From NCBI RefSeq assembly GCF_003515075.1, contig NZ_QWLV01000002.1, positions 620,001-684,000 on the forward strand: a stretch of DNA of 64,000 nt, given 5' to 3'. The position numbers and the translations under genes were made by a program. The notes beneath the pieces were generated by a model, which saw nothing but the letters and a program-made list of their open reading frames with translations, was not told where the DNA came from and ran no database searches. This document shows positions 8,632-19,253 of this stretch, in pieces (position 1 is the first letter of the stretch; every line of letters begins with the position of its first letter). This DNA comes from Sphingomonas gilva. Lineage in GTDB: Bacteria > Pseudomonadota > Alphaproteobacteria > Sphingomonadales > Sphingomonadaceae.

Positions 8632-8777
8632 TCCGCAAGCTAAGATCGGGCGGATACCGCATCTATTCGCGAAAGAAGGATCGGGACACCGGCAAGCGCC
8701 GCAACCTGGGCACCTTCGAGACCAAGGAAGCGGCGCAGAGGCACGAACGCGAAATCCAGTATTTCAAGAGGCACTGA
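8628..8777 (+). CDS. Small basic protein, 49 residues
   Basis: The frame begins with ATG at 8628, overlaps the lipoprotein stop by four bases, and encodes 49 residues. It starts MIRKLRSGGYRIYSRKKD and continues GKRRNLGTFETKEAAQRHE, ending QYFKRH. It is strongly basic, with an S-R-K-K-D-x-x-T-G-K-R-R-N-L-G core and a helix that pairs Glu with Lys/Arg. Similar short proteins occur widely in alphaproteobacteria, to my recollection, but I know of no function. The spacing and overlap argue that it is translated by coupling. The size and charge suit nucleic-acid binding, which is inference. Confidence 0.7.
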   Translation: MIRKLRSGGYRIYSRKKDRDTGKRRNLGTFETKEAAQRHEREIQYFKRH

Positions 8778-8779
8778 AC

Positions 8780-8962
8780 ATGGCCGAGGAGAAATGGTCG
8801 CAGGACGTGACCGACATTCGGATGCGCTCGACCTTGAAGGCGTGTTCGCCCGGGGCCGATCCAAGCAGGTCGCCCGCGCTCAGGGCGAGTTGCCGGCCGC
8901 GAGCGAAAGAGATTCGCGCAAACTTCGATCAATTTCAAGACTTGTATCGCGGACTCGGATGA
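8780..8962 (+). pseudogene. Frameshifted DUF3175 gene remnant
   Basis: An ATG at 8780 starts MAEEKWSQDVTD, the standard opening of DUF3175 proteins. The expected next block, HSDALDLE-GVF, is found only in the next frame (8812 onward: HSDALDLEGVFARG then SKQVAR). Restoring one base near 8810-8812 would rejoin them. The later conserved part of the family ('RS.MSML.FYINRAG..L') is missing in all frames. The formal open frame gives 60 residues with a nonsense tail. It follows the 49-residue gene by two bases, as part of a former operon. The start codon and first 12 codons remain intact. Confidence 0.65.
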
Positions 8963-9011
8963 CTCACATTCGATGTGCGGCCAAACATGGTCGCGTCGTT
9001 TTCAACAAGCG

Positions 9012-9083
9012 AAAGGAGGTGATCCGATGTCTCATGGTTCAGCAGTGAGGTCGGTTCAGTTCGTTCGGGAGACTGGCCGCTGA
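9012..9083 (+). CDS. Micro-ORF (18 residues) with perfect 14-base Shine-Dalgarno
   Basis: AAAGGAGGTGATCC at 9012-9025 is the exact complement of the last 14 bases of typical 16S rRNA. It lies directly before an ATG at 9027 that encodes MSHGSAVRSVQFVRETGR, ending at 9083. Such complete complementarity is far beyond need and suggests selection for ribosome loading. The 150 bases that follow are rich in inverted repeats and end in a strong hairpin at 9198-9229. No plus-strand gene follows, so this is either a self-contained small-protein transcript or a regulatory RNA with a leader peptide. I do not recognise it from a named family. Confidence 0.5.
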   Translation, partial: KGGDPMSHGSAVRSVQFVRETGR

Positions 9084-9197
9084 CATCCCGGATGGCCGCG
9101 TGCGGGGGGTATCCTCCCCCAGTCAACGTTCGCGGTCGGGATCAAGCGGCACCATGGTCTCCCGGGCTGGAGCTCTCCGGCCGCTGACCATGTCGGG

Positions 9198-9236
9198 AGG
9201 TTGCCGGGGCCCAAGGGCCTCGGCAACCTTTCACAT
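9198..9236 (+). terminator. Strong hairpin terminator after the micro-ORF
   Basis: Bases 9198-9212 and 9215-9229 form a 15-base-pair GC-rich stem with one mismatch and a tiny loop, followed by TTTCACATTT. The T-tract on the plus strand favours termination of the micro-ORF transcript. The convergent TRIC gene ends at 9231, inside the tail, so the hairpin may serve both directions. Confidence 0.6.
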
Positions 9237-9887
9237 TTCCGGAGGGGTGTTCCCCTCGTTATCGCGCCCGCGATAGGCGGGCAGCGCGAGCCGCCAGTGG
9301 ATCGCGGCGGCGCGCAGGGCGAAGCCTGATATGGCCGCGATGGCCGCCGCAACAGGGCGATCGACGCCCAGCCCCGCGAGCAACACGAACGATCCCGCCG
9401 CGAGCGCCGCGGCGGTGACATAGAGCTCGGGCCGCATGAGGATCGAGGGCTCGCCAGCCAGCACGTCGCGGATGATGCCGCCGACGCAGGCGGTGACCAC
9501 GCCCATCAGCGCGGCGGGCACGGGCGGCACGCCGAAATGCAGCGCCTTCGCCGCGCCGAACACCGCGTAGCCGGCAAGCCCCACCGCATCGAACCAGTCG
9601 AGCGCCTGACCCTTCCACCATCCCTGCGGCGTGATCCATACGGCGAGCGCTGTCGCAAGACACACTGCAGCGACGCGCCCGTCCTGCACCCAGAACACCG
9701 GCGCGTCGATCAGCAGATCGCGCACTGTGCCGCCGCCGACGCCGGTCACCAGCGCGAAAAAGGCGAGCGTGACGAAAGTCTGCCCGCGCGCTGCCGCAGC
9801 GAGCGCGCCCGTCGCGGCGAACAAGGCGATGCCGAGCAGGTCGAGCCACGGAAGAATGGGTCCGATCTGCCAGCTGGTCTGAATCAT
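9231..9887 (-). CDS. TRIC cation channel / YicG family membrane protein
   Basis: This 218-residue inner-membrane protein has about seven hydrophobic segments and the internal duplication of the UPF0126/TRIC family: each half contains a glycine-rich bend with arginine-aspartate, GVGGGTVRDLL near residue 50 and CVGGIIRDVL near residue 138. Prokaryotic TRIC homologues form trimeric potassium-permeable channels, and the YicG branch has also been proposed to move small solutes such as glycine. The substrate here is not decided by the sequence. The start gives MIQTSWQIGPILPW. It is convergent with the micro-ORF transcript and lies 47 bases downstream of the oxidoreductase gene on the same strand. 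Confidence 0.88.
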   Translation of the reverse strand: MIQTSWQIGPILPWLDLLGIALFAATGALAAAARGQTFVTLAFFALVTGVGGGTVRDLLIDAPVFWVQDGRVAAVCLATALAVWITPQGWWKGQALDWFDAVGLAGYAVFGAAKALHFGVPPVPAALMGVVTACVGGIIRDVLAGEPSILMRPELYVTAAALAAGSFVLLAGLGVDRPVAAAIAAISGFALRAAAIHWRLALPAYRGRDNEGNTPPEM

Positions 9888-9934
9888 ATGGGCCGCATAG
9901 CGCGCGCGGCATGCTCAGGCCACAAACGTCGTCC

Positions 9935-11074
9935 TTAGCCCTGTGGCAGGATCAGATATTTCTCGCCGGTCGATTTGCGGTTGTAGGCGGCGATGTTGGC
10001 GGGATCGACCGCCTCGGCCAGCGTGATGCGCCTGGTATATTTGCTGGCGAAGGTCGTGCCGAGATCGCGGGCGACGCGCGCGCGCATCTTCGCCACTTCC
10101 TCAGCCCCGACACGCTGGAGGTAAGGGGTCAGCAGCCAGCCGCCGAGGCCCCATTTCATGCCGAAACCGCGGGTCAGCTCGGTCGGTGCGGGCGAAAGTC
10201 CGCCATAGATATAGATCTGTTTCATCTGGGTGGAGCCGTACGGGCCGTTGGCGGGCAACGTGCGCAGCGCCGCCTGCTCCATCGCGGTCAGGATCTGGCC
10301 GGCGAGCCTGCCGCCGCCGATCGCGTCGAAGGCGAGGAACGCCTTGGTCTCGGCGGTCGCATCGATCAGCGCGGGCATGAAGCCGTCTGTAGAAGAGTTG
10401 ACGACATGCGTCGCGCCCAGGCGCTTGAGCAGCGCGACCTGTTCCTCGCTGCGGACGATATTGACCAGCGGAATGCCCTCTGCAGCGCACAGCTTGACCA
10501 GCATCTGACCGAGATTGGAGGCGGCGGCGGTGTGGACCAGCCCCTCGAACCCCTCCAGCCGCATCGTGCCGATCATGCCGAGCGTCGTCAGCGGGTTGAC
10601 GAAGCTCGATGCGCCCGCCTCGGCGCCGGTCCCATCGGGCAGGACCAGACAATCGCGCGCCTTCGCCACCTTGTACTGCGCGTAGGACGCGCCGCCGGCG
10701 AGCGCGACCGTCTTGCCGAGCAGTGCCTGCGCCGCGTCCGACCCCCCTGCCGCGATCACCGTCCCCGCGCCCTCGTTGCCGATGGGGATCGGCATGCCCT
10801 TGCGCGGCGCGGTGAAGCGAGCGGCCGCCTCCGGAATCGCGGCGCGAGCCAGCGGCTGGCCGTCCGCCTCGCCCGCGGTGAAGCTGTCGCTGTCGGCGGC
10901 GCTCAACATGACGGCGAGGTCCGAGGGGTTGATCGGCGCGGCCTCCATGCGGATCAGCACCTCGTCTTCGCCGGGCGCAGGAACCGGCACCTGCTTGAGC
11001 GCGAGTTCGAGATGGCCGTCGTCGGTGACCGTCGAGAAGAGCTGGAGGCCGGTTTCGGGGATTGTGTTCGCCAT
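9935..11074 (-). CDS. Zinc-free alcohol dehydrogenase / quinone oxidoreductase-like protein
   Basis: This 379-residue protein belongs to the medium-chain dehydrogenase/reductase superfamily. The N-terminal GroES-like domain has 'EDEVLIRMEAAPINPSDLAVM' and 'PIPIGNEGAGTVIAAG'. The NAD(P)-binding half has 'LVHTAAASNLGQMLVKLCAAEGI' in place of the usual GxGxxG, as in the quinone-reductase-like branch. Zinc-binding cysteines are not evident. A 'LAFDAIGGGRLAGQILTAME' block follows. The substrate is probably a quinone, enone or aldehyde, but this is inferred from family only. GGAGGAC upstream of the ATG (11074) acts as ribosome binding site. It stands alone between the lpd terminator region and the TRIC gene. 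Confidence 0.82.
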   Translation of the reverse strand: MANTIPETGLQLFSTVTDDGHLELALKQVPVPAPGEDEVLIRMEAAPINPSDLAVMLSAADSDSFTAGEADGQPLARAAIPEAAARFTAPRKGMPIPIGNEGAGTVIAAGGSDAAQALLGKTVALAGGASYAQYKVAKARDCLVLPDGTGAEAGASSFVNPLTTLGMIGTMRLEGFEGLVHTAAASNLGQMLVKLCAAEGIPLVNIVRSEEQVALLKRLGATHVVNSSTDGFMPALIDATAETKAFLAFDAIGGGRLAGQILTAMEQAALRTLPANGPYGSTQMKQIYIYGGLSPAPTELTRGFGMKWGLGGWLLTPYLQRVGAEEVAKMRARVARDLGTTFASKYTRRITLAEAVDPANIAAYNRKSTGEKYLILPQG

Positions 11075-11233
11075 GTCGTCCTCCGGTAGCGAATTTCGAT
11101 TTACCGAAAGACAATGGCGAGAGCCGCCAACACACGCAATACCGAATATTCGAAAAAGACGGGCTGCGCCGCGGCAAAGCCGCGTCGTCGGACGGCGCTC
11201 GCAGCGCCGCCGGCCGGTCTAGCCTAGTTCGCT

Positions 11234-11256
11234 TGCGATTAGCTGCGCTAATCGCA
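11234..11256 (-). terminator. Hairpin after lpd
   Basis: TGCGATTAG and CTAATCGCA form a perfect nine-base stem around a five-base loop, eight bases beyond the lpd stop on the minus strand. There is no T-run. It probably ends or stabilises the mdh-suc-odh-lpd transcript. The rest of the 190-base space to the oxidoreductase start holds short GC-rich inverted repeats and no gene. Confidence 0.55.
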
Positions 11257-11263
11257 TCGCCGG

Positions 11264-12658
11264 CTAGACGTGGATGGGCTTGCCCGTCACCGCCATCGCC
11301 GCTTCCTTGATCGCCTCGCTGTGCGTCGGATGCGCATGGCAGGTATAGGCAATATCTTCGGACGTGGCGCCGAACTCCATCGCCTGCGCGGCCTGAGCGA
11401 TCATCGTGCCGGCGACGCTGGCGATCGCCCACACACCCAGCACGCGGTCCGACTTTGCGTCGGCGATCACTTTCACGAAGCCATCCGGCTCATGGTTGGT
11501 CTTGGCGCGCGAGTTGGCGAGCATGGGGAACTTGCCGACCTTGACCTCACCCTTTTCCTTCGCCGCTTCCTCGGTCAGGCCGACGCCGGCGATCTCAGGC
11601 CAGGTGTAGACGACCGACGGGATGACGTCGTGGTTCACGATGCCGGTCTGCCCGGCGATGTTCTCGGCCACAGCGATGCCCTCGTCCTCTGCCTTATGGG
11701 CGAGCATCGGGCCGGGGACGACGTCGCCGATCGCCCAGATGCCGGGGGCGGAGGTGCGGAAATCATGATCGATCTCAATCTGGCCGCGCTGGTTTGTCTT
11801 GAGGCCCGTGGCTTCGAGGTTGAGGCCGTCGGTATTGGGCTTGCGGCCGATCGAGACCAGCACCGCGTCCGCCTCGATGGTCGATGCCTCGCCGCCTTTG
11901 GCCGGTTCCAGCGTGAGCGTCGCCTTGCCGCCCTTCACCGCGACGCCGGTGACCTTGGTCGAAAGCTTGAACTCGATCCCCTGCTTCTTGAAGATCTTGT
12001 TCGCTTCCTTGCGCACTTCGCCGTCGAAGCCGGGCAGGATTTGGTCGAGGAACTCGACGCAGGTCACCTTGGCGCCCAGCCGGCGCCAGACCGAACCGAG
12101 CTCCAGCCCGATCACGCCGCCGCCGATCACGACCATGTGCTCGGGCACCTTGGCCAGCTCCAGCGCGCCGGTGGAATCGACGACCACCTTCTGATCGATC
12201 TCGACGCCGGGCAGCGGGGTGACCGAGGAGCCGGTGGCGATGACGATGTTCTTGGCGCGCACCTCGCGGTCGCCGACCTTGACCGAGTCCTTGCCGGTGA
12301 AGGCGGCATAGCCCTTCAGCCATTCGATCTTGTTCTTCTTGAACAGGAACTCGATGCCCCCTGTCAGCTGCTTGACCGCGTCCTTGCGCTGGCCGTGCAT
12401 CGCGTCCAGGTCCAGCTCGGGGGTGACCTTCACCCCCATCTTCGCCATCGCGCCGTTCGCCGCCGCGTCGAAATATTCGGACGCGTGGAGCATCGCCTTC
12501 GACGGAATGCAGCCGACATTGAGGCAGGTGCCGCCCAGCGTCTCGCGCCCTTCGGCGCAGGCGACGCTGAGGCCCAGCTGCGCCGCGCGGATCGCCGCGA
12601 CATAGCCGCCCGGGCCGGCACCGATCACGAGGACGTCGAAGTCGTACTGCTCTGCCAT
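11264..12658 (-). CDS. lpd: Dihydrolipoyl dehydrogenase (E3)
   Basis: This 464-residue flavoprotein reoxidises dihydrolipoamide with NAD+, serving the 2-oxoglutarate dehydrogenase complex encoded just upstream. The FAD-binding VIGAGPGGYVAAIRAAQLG lies near residue 11. The redox-active disulfide GGTCLNVGCIPSK is near residues 42-54. The NAD-binding GGGVIGLELGSVWRRLG is near residue 179, and the dimer-interface active-site HAHPTHSE near the C-terminus supplies the catalytic histidine. It is the last gene of the mdh-sucD-odhA-odhB-lpd cluster. A 118-base spacer with a palindromic repeat separates it from odhB, so it could be expressed partly on its own. The organism may hold a second lpd for pyruvate dehydrogenase elsewhere. 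Confidence 0.96.
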   Translation of the reverse strand: MAEQYDFDVLVIGAGPGGYVAAIRAAQLGLSVACAEGRETLGGTCLNVGCIPSKAMLHASEYFDAAANGAMAKMGVKVTPELDLDAMHGQRKDAVKQLTGGIEFLFKKNKIEWLKGYAAFTGKDSVKVGDREVRAKNIVIATGSSVTPLPGVEIDQKVVVDSTGALELAKVPEHMVVIGGGVIGLELGSVWRRLGAKVTCVEFLDQILPGFDGEVRKEANKIFKKQGIEFKLSTKVTGVAVKGGKATLTLEPAKGGEASTIEADAVLVSIGRKPNTDGLNLEATGLKTNQRGQIEIDHDFRTSAPGIWAIGDVVPGPMLAHKAEDEGIAVAENIAGQTGIVNHDVIPSVVYTWPEIAGVGLTEEAAKEKGEVKVGKFPMLANSRAKTNHEPDGFVKVIADAKSDRVLGVWAIASVAGTMIAQAAQAMEFGATSEDIAYTCHAHPTHSEAIKEAAMAVTGKPIHV

Positions 12659-12666
12659 ACCTAACT

Positions 12667-12753
12667 CCGTTTGCCCTGAGCTTGTCGAAGGGCCGTACTT
12701 CCTTGCACCGTTCGAGAAGAAGAACAGGGCTTCGACAAGCTCAGCCCGAACGG
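12667..12753. repeat. Inverted pair of the 'GAGCTTGTCGAAG' repeat
   Basis: A CCCTGAGCTTGTCGAAGGG core near 12673-12692 faces a GCTTCGACAAGCTCAGCCC copy at 12729-12747, with CCGTT/AACGG outer ends. The same unit recurs at 35511-35603 and 49552-49631. Here it lies between odhB and lpd. It resembles dispersed palindromic repeats of the REP type; no transposase-like gene for it is in the window. Confidence 0.75.
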
Positions 12754-12776
12754 AATATGGTGTGTCGTTCGCGCGC

Positions 12777-14048
12777 TTACAGATCGATCAGGATGCGCGT
12801 CGGGTCCTCGATCGCGTTCTTGAGCGCAACGAGGAACGTCACCGCCTCGCGCCCGTCGACCAGGCGGTGGTCGTAGCTGAGCGCCAGATACATCATCGGG
12901 CGGATGACGATCTGGCCGTCCACCACCACCGCGCGGTCCTCGATGCGGTGAAGGCCGAGCACGCCAGACTGCGGCGGATTGATGATCGGGGTGGACATCA
13001 GGCTGCCGAACACGCCGCCGTTGGAAATGGTGAAGGTGCCCCCCTTCATCTCCTCCATCTTGAGCGTGCCGTCCTTGGCCCGCTTGCCGAAATCGCCGAT
13101 GGTCTTCTCGACCTCGGCGACCGACATCTGATCGGCGTCACGGATCACCGGCACGACGAGGCCGCCCGGCGCGGAGACCGCGACCGAGATATCGGCATAG
13201 TCGTGATAGACGATCTCTTCGCCCTCGATCGAGGCGTTGACGCTGGGCACGTCCTTCAGCGCCATGCACGCGGCCTTCACGAAGAAGCCCATGAAACCGA
13301 GGCGGACGCCGTGCTTCTTTTCGAACAAATCCTTGTATTTGGCGCGCGCCTCCACGACCGCGGTCATGTCGCAATCGTTGAAGGTGGTGAGGATCGCGGC
13401 GGTGTTCTGCGCTTCCTTCAGCCGCTTGGCGATGGTCTGGCGCAGGCGCGTCATGCGGACGCGCTCCTCCTTGCGTCCCGACGGCGCGGAGGCCGCAACC
13501 GGCGCAGCCTCGACCGGTGCGGAGGTCGAAGGCGCGGGCTTGGCCGCCGCAGCGACGACATCGTCCTTGGTGATGCGCCCGTCCTTGCCGGTGCCCTTGA
13601 TCGTCGCCGGATCGACCCCGTGCTCCAGGATCGCGCGGCGGACCGAGGGCGACAGCGCCGCGGGCGTATCGCCCGCCGGGGCGTCCTGCTCGCGCTCGCG
13701 AATCTGCTCGGCCGGACCCTTGCCCTCACCGGTCCTGGCTTCGTCCGAGTTATCGGCATTGCCCTTGGTCTCGCCCGCCGGCGCTTCCTTCTTCGCCGGA
13801 GCGGCCCCATCGCCGGCTTCGATCGTCGCGATCATCGCGCCGACCGCGACGGTGTCGCCGGGCTTGACCGCGTGCTCGCCCATCACGCCGGCGACGGGCG
13901 CGGGCACCTCGACCGAGACCTTGTCGGTCTCCAGGCTGGCGATGGGCTCATCCGCAGCGACGGCGTCGCCCGGCTGCTTGAGCCATTCGCCCAAAGTGGC
14001 TTCGGTGATCGATTCGCCCAGCGTGGGCACGGTGACTTCGGTGGCCAT
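12777..14048 (-). CDS. odhB: Dihydrolipoyllysine-residue succinyltransferase (E2 of OGDH)
   Basis: This 423-residue protein forms the core of the 2-oxoglutarate dehydrogenase complex, transferring succinyl groups from the lipoyl arm to CoA. Domains in order are: a lipoyl domain (about residues 2-78) with the lipoylated lysine in [10 protein letters not shown]; an Ala/Pro/Glu linker; a peripheral-subunit-binding domain ('[19 protein letters not shown]', about 125-160); and the catalytic acyltransferase domain ending in the active-site [16 protein letters not shown] at 14048 (MATEVTVPT) is preferred; a TTG four codons earlier overlaps the odhA stop. The gene follows odhA by eight bases and is clearly cotranscribed with it. 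Confidence 0.96.
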   Translation of the reverse strand: MATEVTVPTLGESITEATLGEWLKQPGDAVAADEPIASLETDKVSVEVPAPVAGVMGEHAVKPGDTVAVGAMIATIEAGDGAAPAKKEAPAGETKGNADNSDEARTGEGKGPAEQIREREQDAPAGDTPAALSPSVRRAILEHGVDPATIKGTGKDGRITKDDVVAAAAKPAPSTSAPVEAAPVAASAPSGRKEERVRMTRLRQTIAKRLKEAQNTAAILTTFNDCDMTAVVEARAKYKDLFEKKHGVRLGFMGFFVKAACMALKDVPSVNASIEGEEIVYHDYADISVAVSAPGGLVVPVIRDADQMSVAEVEKTIGDFGKRAKDGTLKMEEMKGGTFTISNGGVFGSLMSTPIINPPQSGVLGLHRIEDRAVVVDGQIVIRPMMYLALSYDHRLVDGREAVTFLVALKNAIEDPTRILIDL

Positions 14049-14056
14049 GGGGAGGG

Positions 14057-16984
14057 TCAACCTTTGCGCAATTTGCGGATTTCTTCACGGACATTGTGGC
14101 CGAGCGCCTCTGCGACAAGCGCGCCCTGCTCGATCTGGTGGCGCTTCATCAGCCCGGTCGCGGGCGATGCCGCCGCCGCGCGGCCGGCATAGCGCGCGCG
14201 GGCGACCTTGCGGCCGGCGGCCGCCAGGCATTCCTCGATGAACGGCTCGACGAAGAACCACGAACCGTTGTTCTTCGGCTCCTCCTGCGCCCAGACGACG
14301 TCCTCTAGATTGGTCATGCGCTTGAGGCGCACCGCCAACGGCTCCGCCGGGAAGGGATAGAGCTGCTCGATGCGGACGATCGCGGTGTTCTTGTCGCCCG
14401 CCGCGTCGCGCGCCTCGATCAGATCATAGGCGACCTTGCCCGAACACAGCACCAGCCGCTTCACATCCTTGTCCGCCGGCGCCGACGGATCAGAGACGAT
14501 GCGCATGAAGTGGCTGTCGCCCTGGAAATCTTCCGCCTTCGACACCGCGAGCTTGTGCCGCAGCAGCGATTTGGGCGTCATCACCACCAGGGGTTTGCGG
14601 AAGTTGCGATGCATCTGGCGGCGCAGCAGGTGGTAGTAATTGGCCGGCGTGGTGCAGTTCGCCACCTGCATGTTGTCCTGGGCGCACAGCTGCAGGAACC
14701 GCTCCAGCCGCGCCGAAGAATGCTCCGGCCCCTGCCCTTCATAGCCGTGCGGCAGCAGCAGCACGAGGCCGTTGGCGCGCAGCCACTTGGCCTCTCCGCT
14801 GGCGATGAACTGGTCGATCATGATCTGTGCGCCGTTGGCGAAATCGCCGAACTGCGCCTCCCACATCACCAGCGTCTTGGGATCGGCCATGGCGTAGCCA
14901 TATTCGAAGCCGAGCACGCCATATTCGGAAAGCGGGCTGTCGAGCACCTCGCAGCGGCCATGGGGCACTTCCCCGAGCGGCAGATATTTGCGCTCGTCGG
15001 TCTGGTCGATCCAGATGGCGTGGCGCTGGCTGAACGTGCCACGCCCCGAATCCTGGCCCGACAGGCGCACGCCGTACCCTTCGGAGAGCAACGATCCGAA
15101 CGCCAGCGCCTCGCCGGTCGCCCAGTCAAAGCCCTCGCCGCTCGCGAACATCTGCCGTTTGGCCTCGAGGATGCGGCCCAGCGTCTTGTGGATCGCCAGC
15201 CCCTCGGGCACCTCGGTCAACGTACGGCCCAGGCTGTCGAACAGCTTCTTGTCGATGCCGGTATCGACGCTGCGCCGCGCGGTCTCGGGATCGGCGGGCA
15301 TGTGGAGGCCCGACCAGCGCCCGGCGAACCAGTCCGCCTTGTTGGGCTTGTACCCCTTGGCGCCTTCGAATTCGCCGTCGAGATGCGCGGTGAATTCCCG
15401 GGCGTGGCCGTCCACCCATCCAGCGTCGATCACCTTTTCGGCGACCAGGCGATCGCCATAGATGCGGCTGACCGGCGGGTGCTTCCTGATCTCCGCATAC
15501 ATCAGCGGCTGGGTGAAGCTCGGCTCGTCGCCCTCATTGTGGCCGAAGCGCCTGTAGCACCACATGTCGATCACCACGTCCTTGTCGAACCGCTGGCGGA
15601 ATTCGATCGCCATCTTGCAGGCGAAGGTCACCGCCTCGGGGTCGTCGCCGTTGACGTGGAACACCGGCGCCTGGACGCCCTTCGCCACATCCGACGGATA
15701 AGGCGAGGACCGCGCGAATTGGGGCGAGGTGGTGAAGCCGATCTGGTTGTTGATGATGAAATGGACGCAGCCGCCGGTGTTGTACCCACGGATGCCGGAG
15801 AAGCCGAGGCATTCCCACACGATCCCCTGCCCCGCGAAGGCGGCGTCGCCGTGGATCAGGACGGGCAGCACCTCGTCATGGTTCTTGAGATCGTCACGGA
15901 TCGTCTGGATCGCGCGCGTCTTGCCCAGCACGACGGGGTTGACCGCTTCCAGATGCGAGGGGTTGGGCACCAGCGACATATGGACGGTGATTCCGTCGAA
16001 CTCGCGATCGGTGCTGGTCCCGAGATGGTACTTCACGTCGCCTGAACCGCCGATATCGTCGGGATTGGCGGAGCCGCCGGCGAATTCGTGGAAGATCGTG
16101 CGGAAGGGCTTGGCCATCACATTGGCCAGCACGTTCAGCCGGCCGCGATGGGCCATGCCGAAGACGATCTCACGCACGCCGTACTGGCCGCCATATTTGA
16201 TGACGCTTTCGAGCGCGGGGATCATCGCCTCGCCGCCGTCGAGCCCGAAGCGCTTGGTCCCGACATATTTCTTGCCGAGGAAGCCTTCCCACTGCTCGGC
16301 CTCGATCACCTTGGCGAGGATCGCCTTCTTGCCCTCTGGCGTGAACTCGATGGCCTTGTCGCGGCCCTCCATCCGCTCCTGGAGGAAGCGGCGTTCCTCG
16401 ACATCGGCGATGTGCATGTAGTCGAGGCCGACCTTGCCGCAGTAATTGGCGCGCAGGATCGCGACGACCTCGGTGACGCTCGCCCAGTCGAGCCCGAGCG
16501 TGCCGCCGAGATAGACCGGCTTGTCGAGATCGGCGCCGGCGAAGCCGTGATATTCGGGGGTTAGGTCAGCGGGCAACTCATGCTGGCTGAGCCCCAGCGG
16601 ATCGAGATCGGCGGCGAGATGTCCGCGCACCCGGTAGGTGCGGATCAGCATCTGCATGCGGATCGCATCCGCCGCCGCCTTGGTGACGTCGATCGCGGGC
16701 GCAGCCGGCGCAGAAGCAGGCGCGGCGCCCTTCTTCGCGGGCGCGGGCGCGGGTTCCATCTGGGTGGGGTCGAGCGCGGCGGTCAGCGCGTCGGTGTCGC
16801 GCACCAGCCAGCGCGGATTGGCCCAGCTCGGGCCGCTCGCATGCCCCTCCAGCCCCTCGAACATCGCGCGCCAGGCGGGCTCGACCGAGTCCGGGCTTTC
16901 GCGAAAACGGGCATAGAGCGTGTCGATGAAGGCGGGGCTCACCTGTCCCGCGATCTCGCTGAAATCCTGGCCTTCTAACGTCAT
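14057..16984 (-). CDS. odhA: 2-Oxoglutarate dehydrogenase E1 component
   Basis: This 975-residue thiamine-diphosphate enzyme decarboxylates 2-oxoglutarate and succinylates the lipoyl arm of OdhB. The N-terminal E2-binding helix ([19 protein letters not shown]), the thiamine-diphosphate region with '[17 protein letters not shown]' and '[10 protein letters not shown]', and the transketolase pyrimidine-binding half ('[14 protein letters not shown]', '[23 protein letters not shown]') are all present. The ATG at 16984 has GGAG nine bases upstream, so the 18-residue longer opening is rejected; it runs into a palindromic repeat. Length is normal for bacterial SucA/OdhA. It is preceded by sucD in the same operon, with a 105-base spacer that holds the repeat. 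Confidence 0.97.
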   Translation of the reverse strand: MTLEGQDFSEIAGQVSPAFIDTLYARFRESPDSVEPAWRAMFEGLEGHASGPSWANPRWLVRDTDALTAALDPTQMEPAPAPAKKGAAPASAPAAPAIDVTKAAADAIRMQMLIRTYRVRGHLAADLDPLGLSQHELPADLTPEYHGFAGADLDKPVYLGGTLGLDWASVTEVVAILRANYCGKVGLDYMHIADVEERRFLQERMEGRDKAIEFTPEGKKAILAKVIEAEQWEGFLGKKYVGTKRFGLDGGEAMIPALESVIKYGGQYGVREIVFGMAHRGRLNVLANVMAKPFRTIFHEFAGGSANPDDIGGSGDVKYHLGTSTDREFDGITVHMSLVPNPSHLEAVNPVVLGKTRAIQTIRDDLKNHDEVLPVLIHGDAAFAGQGIVWECLGFSGIRGYNTGGCVHFIINNQIGFTTSPQFARSSPYPSDVAKGVQAPVFHVNGDDPEAVTFACKMAIEFRQRFDKDVVIDMWCYRRFGHNEGDEPSFTQPLMYAEIRKHPPVSRIYGDRLVAEKVIDAGWVDGHAREFTAHLDGEFEGAKGYKPNKADWFAGRWSGLHMPADPETARRSVDTGIDKKLFDSLGRTLTEVPEGLAIHKTLGRILEAKRQMFASGEGFDWATGEALAFGSLLSEGYGVRLSGQDSGRGTFSQRHAIWIDQTDERKYLPLGEVPHGRCEVLDSPLSEYGVLGFEYGYAMADPKTLVMWEAQFGDFANGAQIMIDQFIASGEAKWLRANGLVLLLPHGYEGQGPEHSSARLERFLQLCAQDNMQVANCTTPANYYHLLRRQMHRNFRKPLVVMTPKSLLRHKLAVSKAEDFQGDSHFMRIVSDPSAPADKDVKRLVLCSGKVAYDLIEARDAAGDKNTAIVRIEQLYPFPAEPLAVRLKRMTNLEDVVWAQEEPKNNGSWFFVEPFIEECLAAAGRKVARARYAGRAAAASPATGLMKRHQIEQGALVAEALGHNVREEIRKLRKG

Positions 16985-16995
16985 GGCCTCATCTC

Positions 16996-17087
16996 CGTCG
17001 CCCCTGCGAAGGCAAGGGCCGCTGGGTGGGTGGCACATCCACGCTCACCCTTGCCGCCTGAGGCTCCCGCCTTCGCGGGAGCGACGG
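16996..17087. repeat. Palindromic repeat between sucD and odhA (family A)
   Basis: The arm GTCGCCCCTGCGAAGG near 16997-17012 faces CTTCGCGGGAGCGACGG near 17071-17087. The loop contains TGGCACATCC and TTGCCGCCTGAGGC. Matching elements occur at 22626-22720 (same loop words), 30047-30114 (one-sided) and 49708-49797. It fills the spacer exactly, starting 11 bases before the odhA start and ending at the sucD stop. Confidence 0.75.
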
Positions 17088-17089
17088 CG

Positions 17090-17974
<885 letters not shown>

Positions 17975-17991
17975 TCGCGTATTTTCCTTAC

Positions 17992-18054
17992 CGTCATGCC
18001 AGCGAAGGCCGGCATCTCCTGCCGCATGAGATCCCGGCGATCGCCGGGGTGACG
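17992..18054. repeat. Palindromic repeat between mdh and sucD
   Basis: GTCATGCCAGCGAAGGCCGG (17993-18012) pairs imperfectly with CCGGCGATCGCCGGGGTGAC (18035-18054). This is the common 'GTCATnCC.GCGAA.GC.GG' type of dispersed palindrome. It lies in the spacer between mdh and sucD and would form a hairpin in the operon message. Confidence 0.65.
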
Positions 18055-18058
18055 GCGA

Positions 18059-19231
<1,173 letters not shown>

Positions 19232-19253
19232 CTACGCAACGAAGGAACCGGCG

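Noticed and set aside
9012..9025. Possible fragment of a 16S rRNA gene (matches the complement of its 3' end)
   Set aside because: Only the anti-Shine-Dalgarno complement is present, it is directly before an ATG, and nothing else nearby resembles rRNA.
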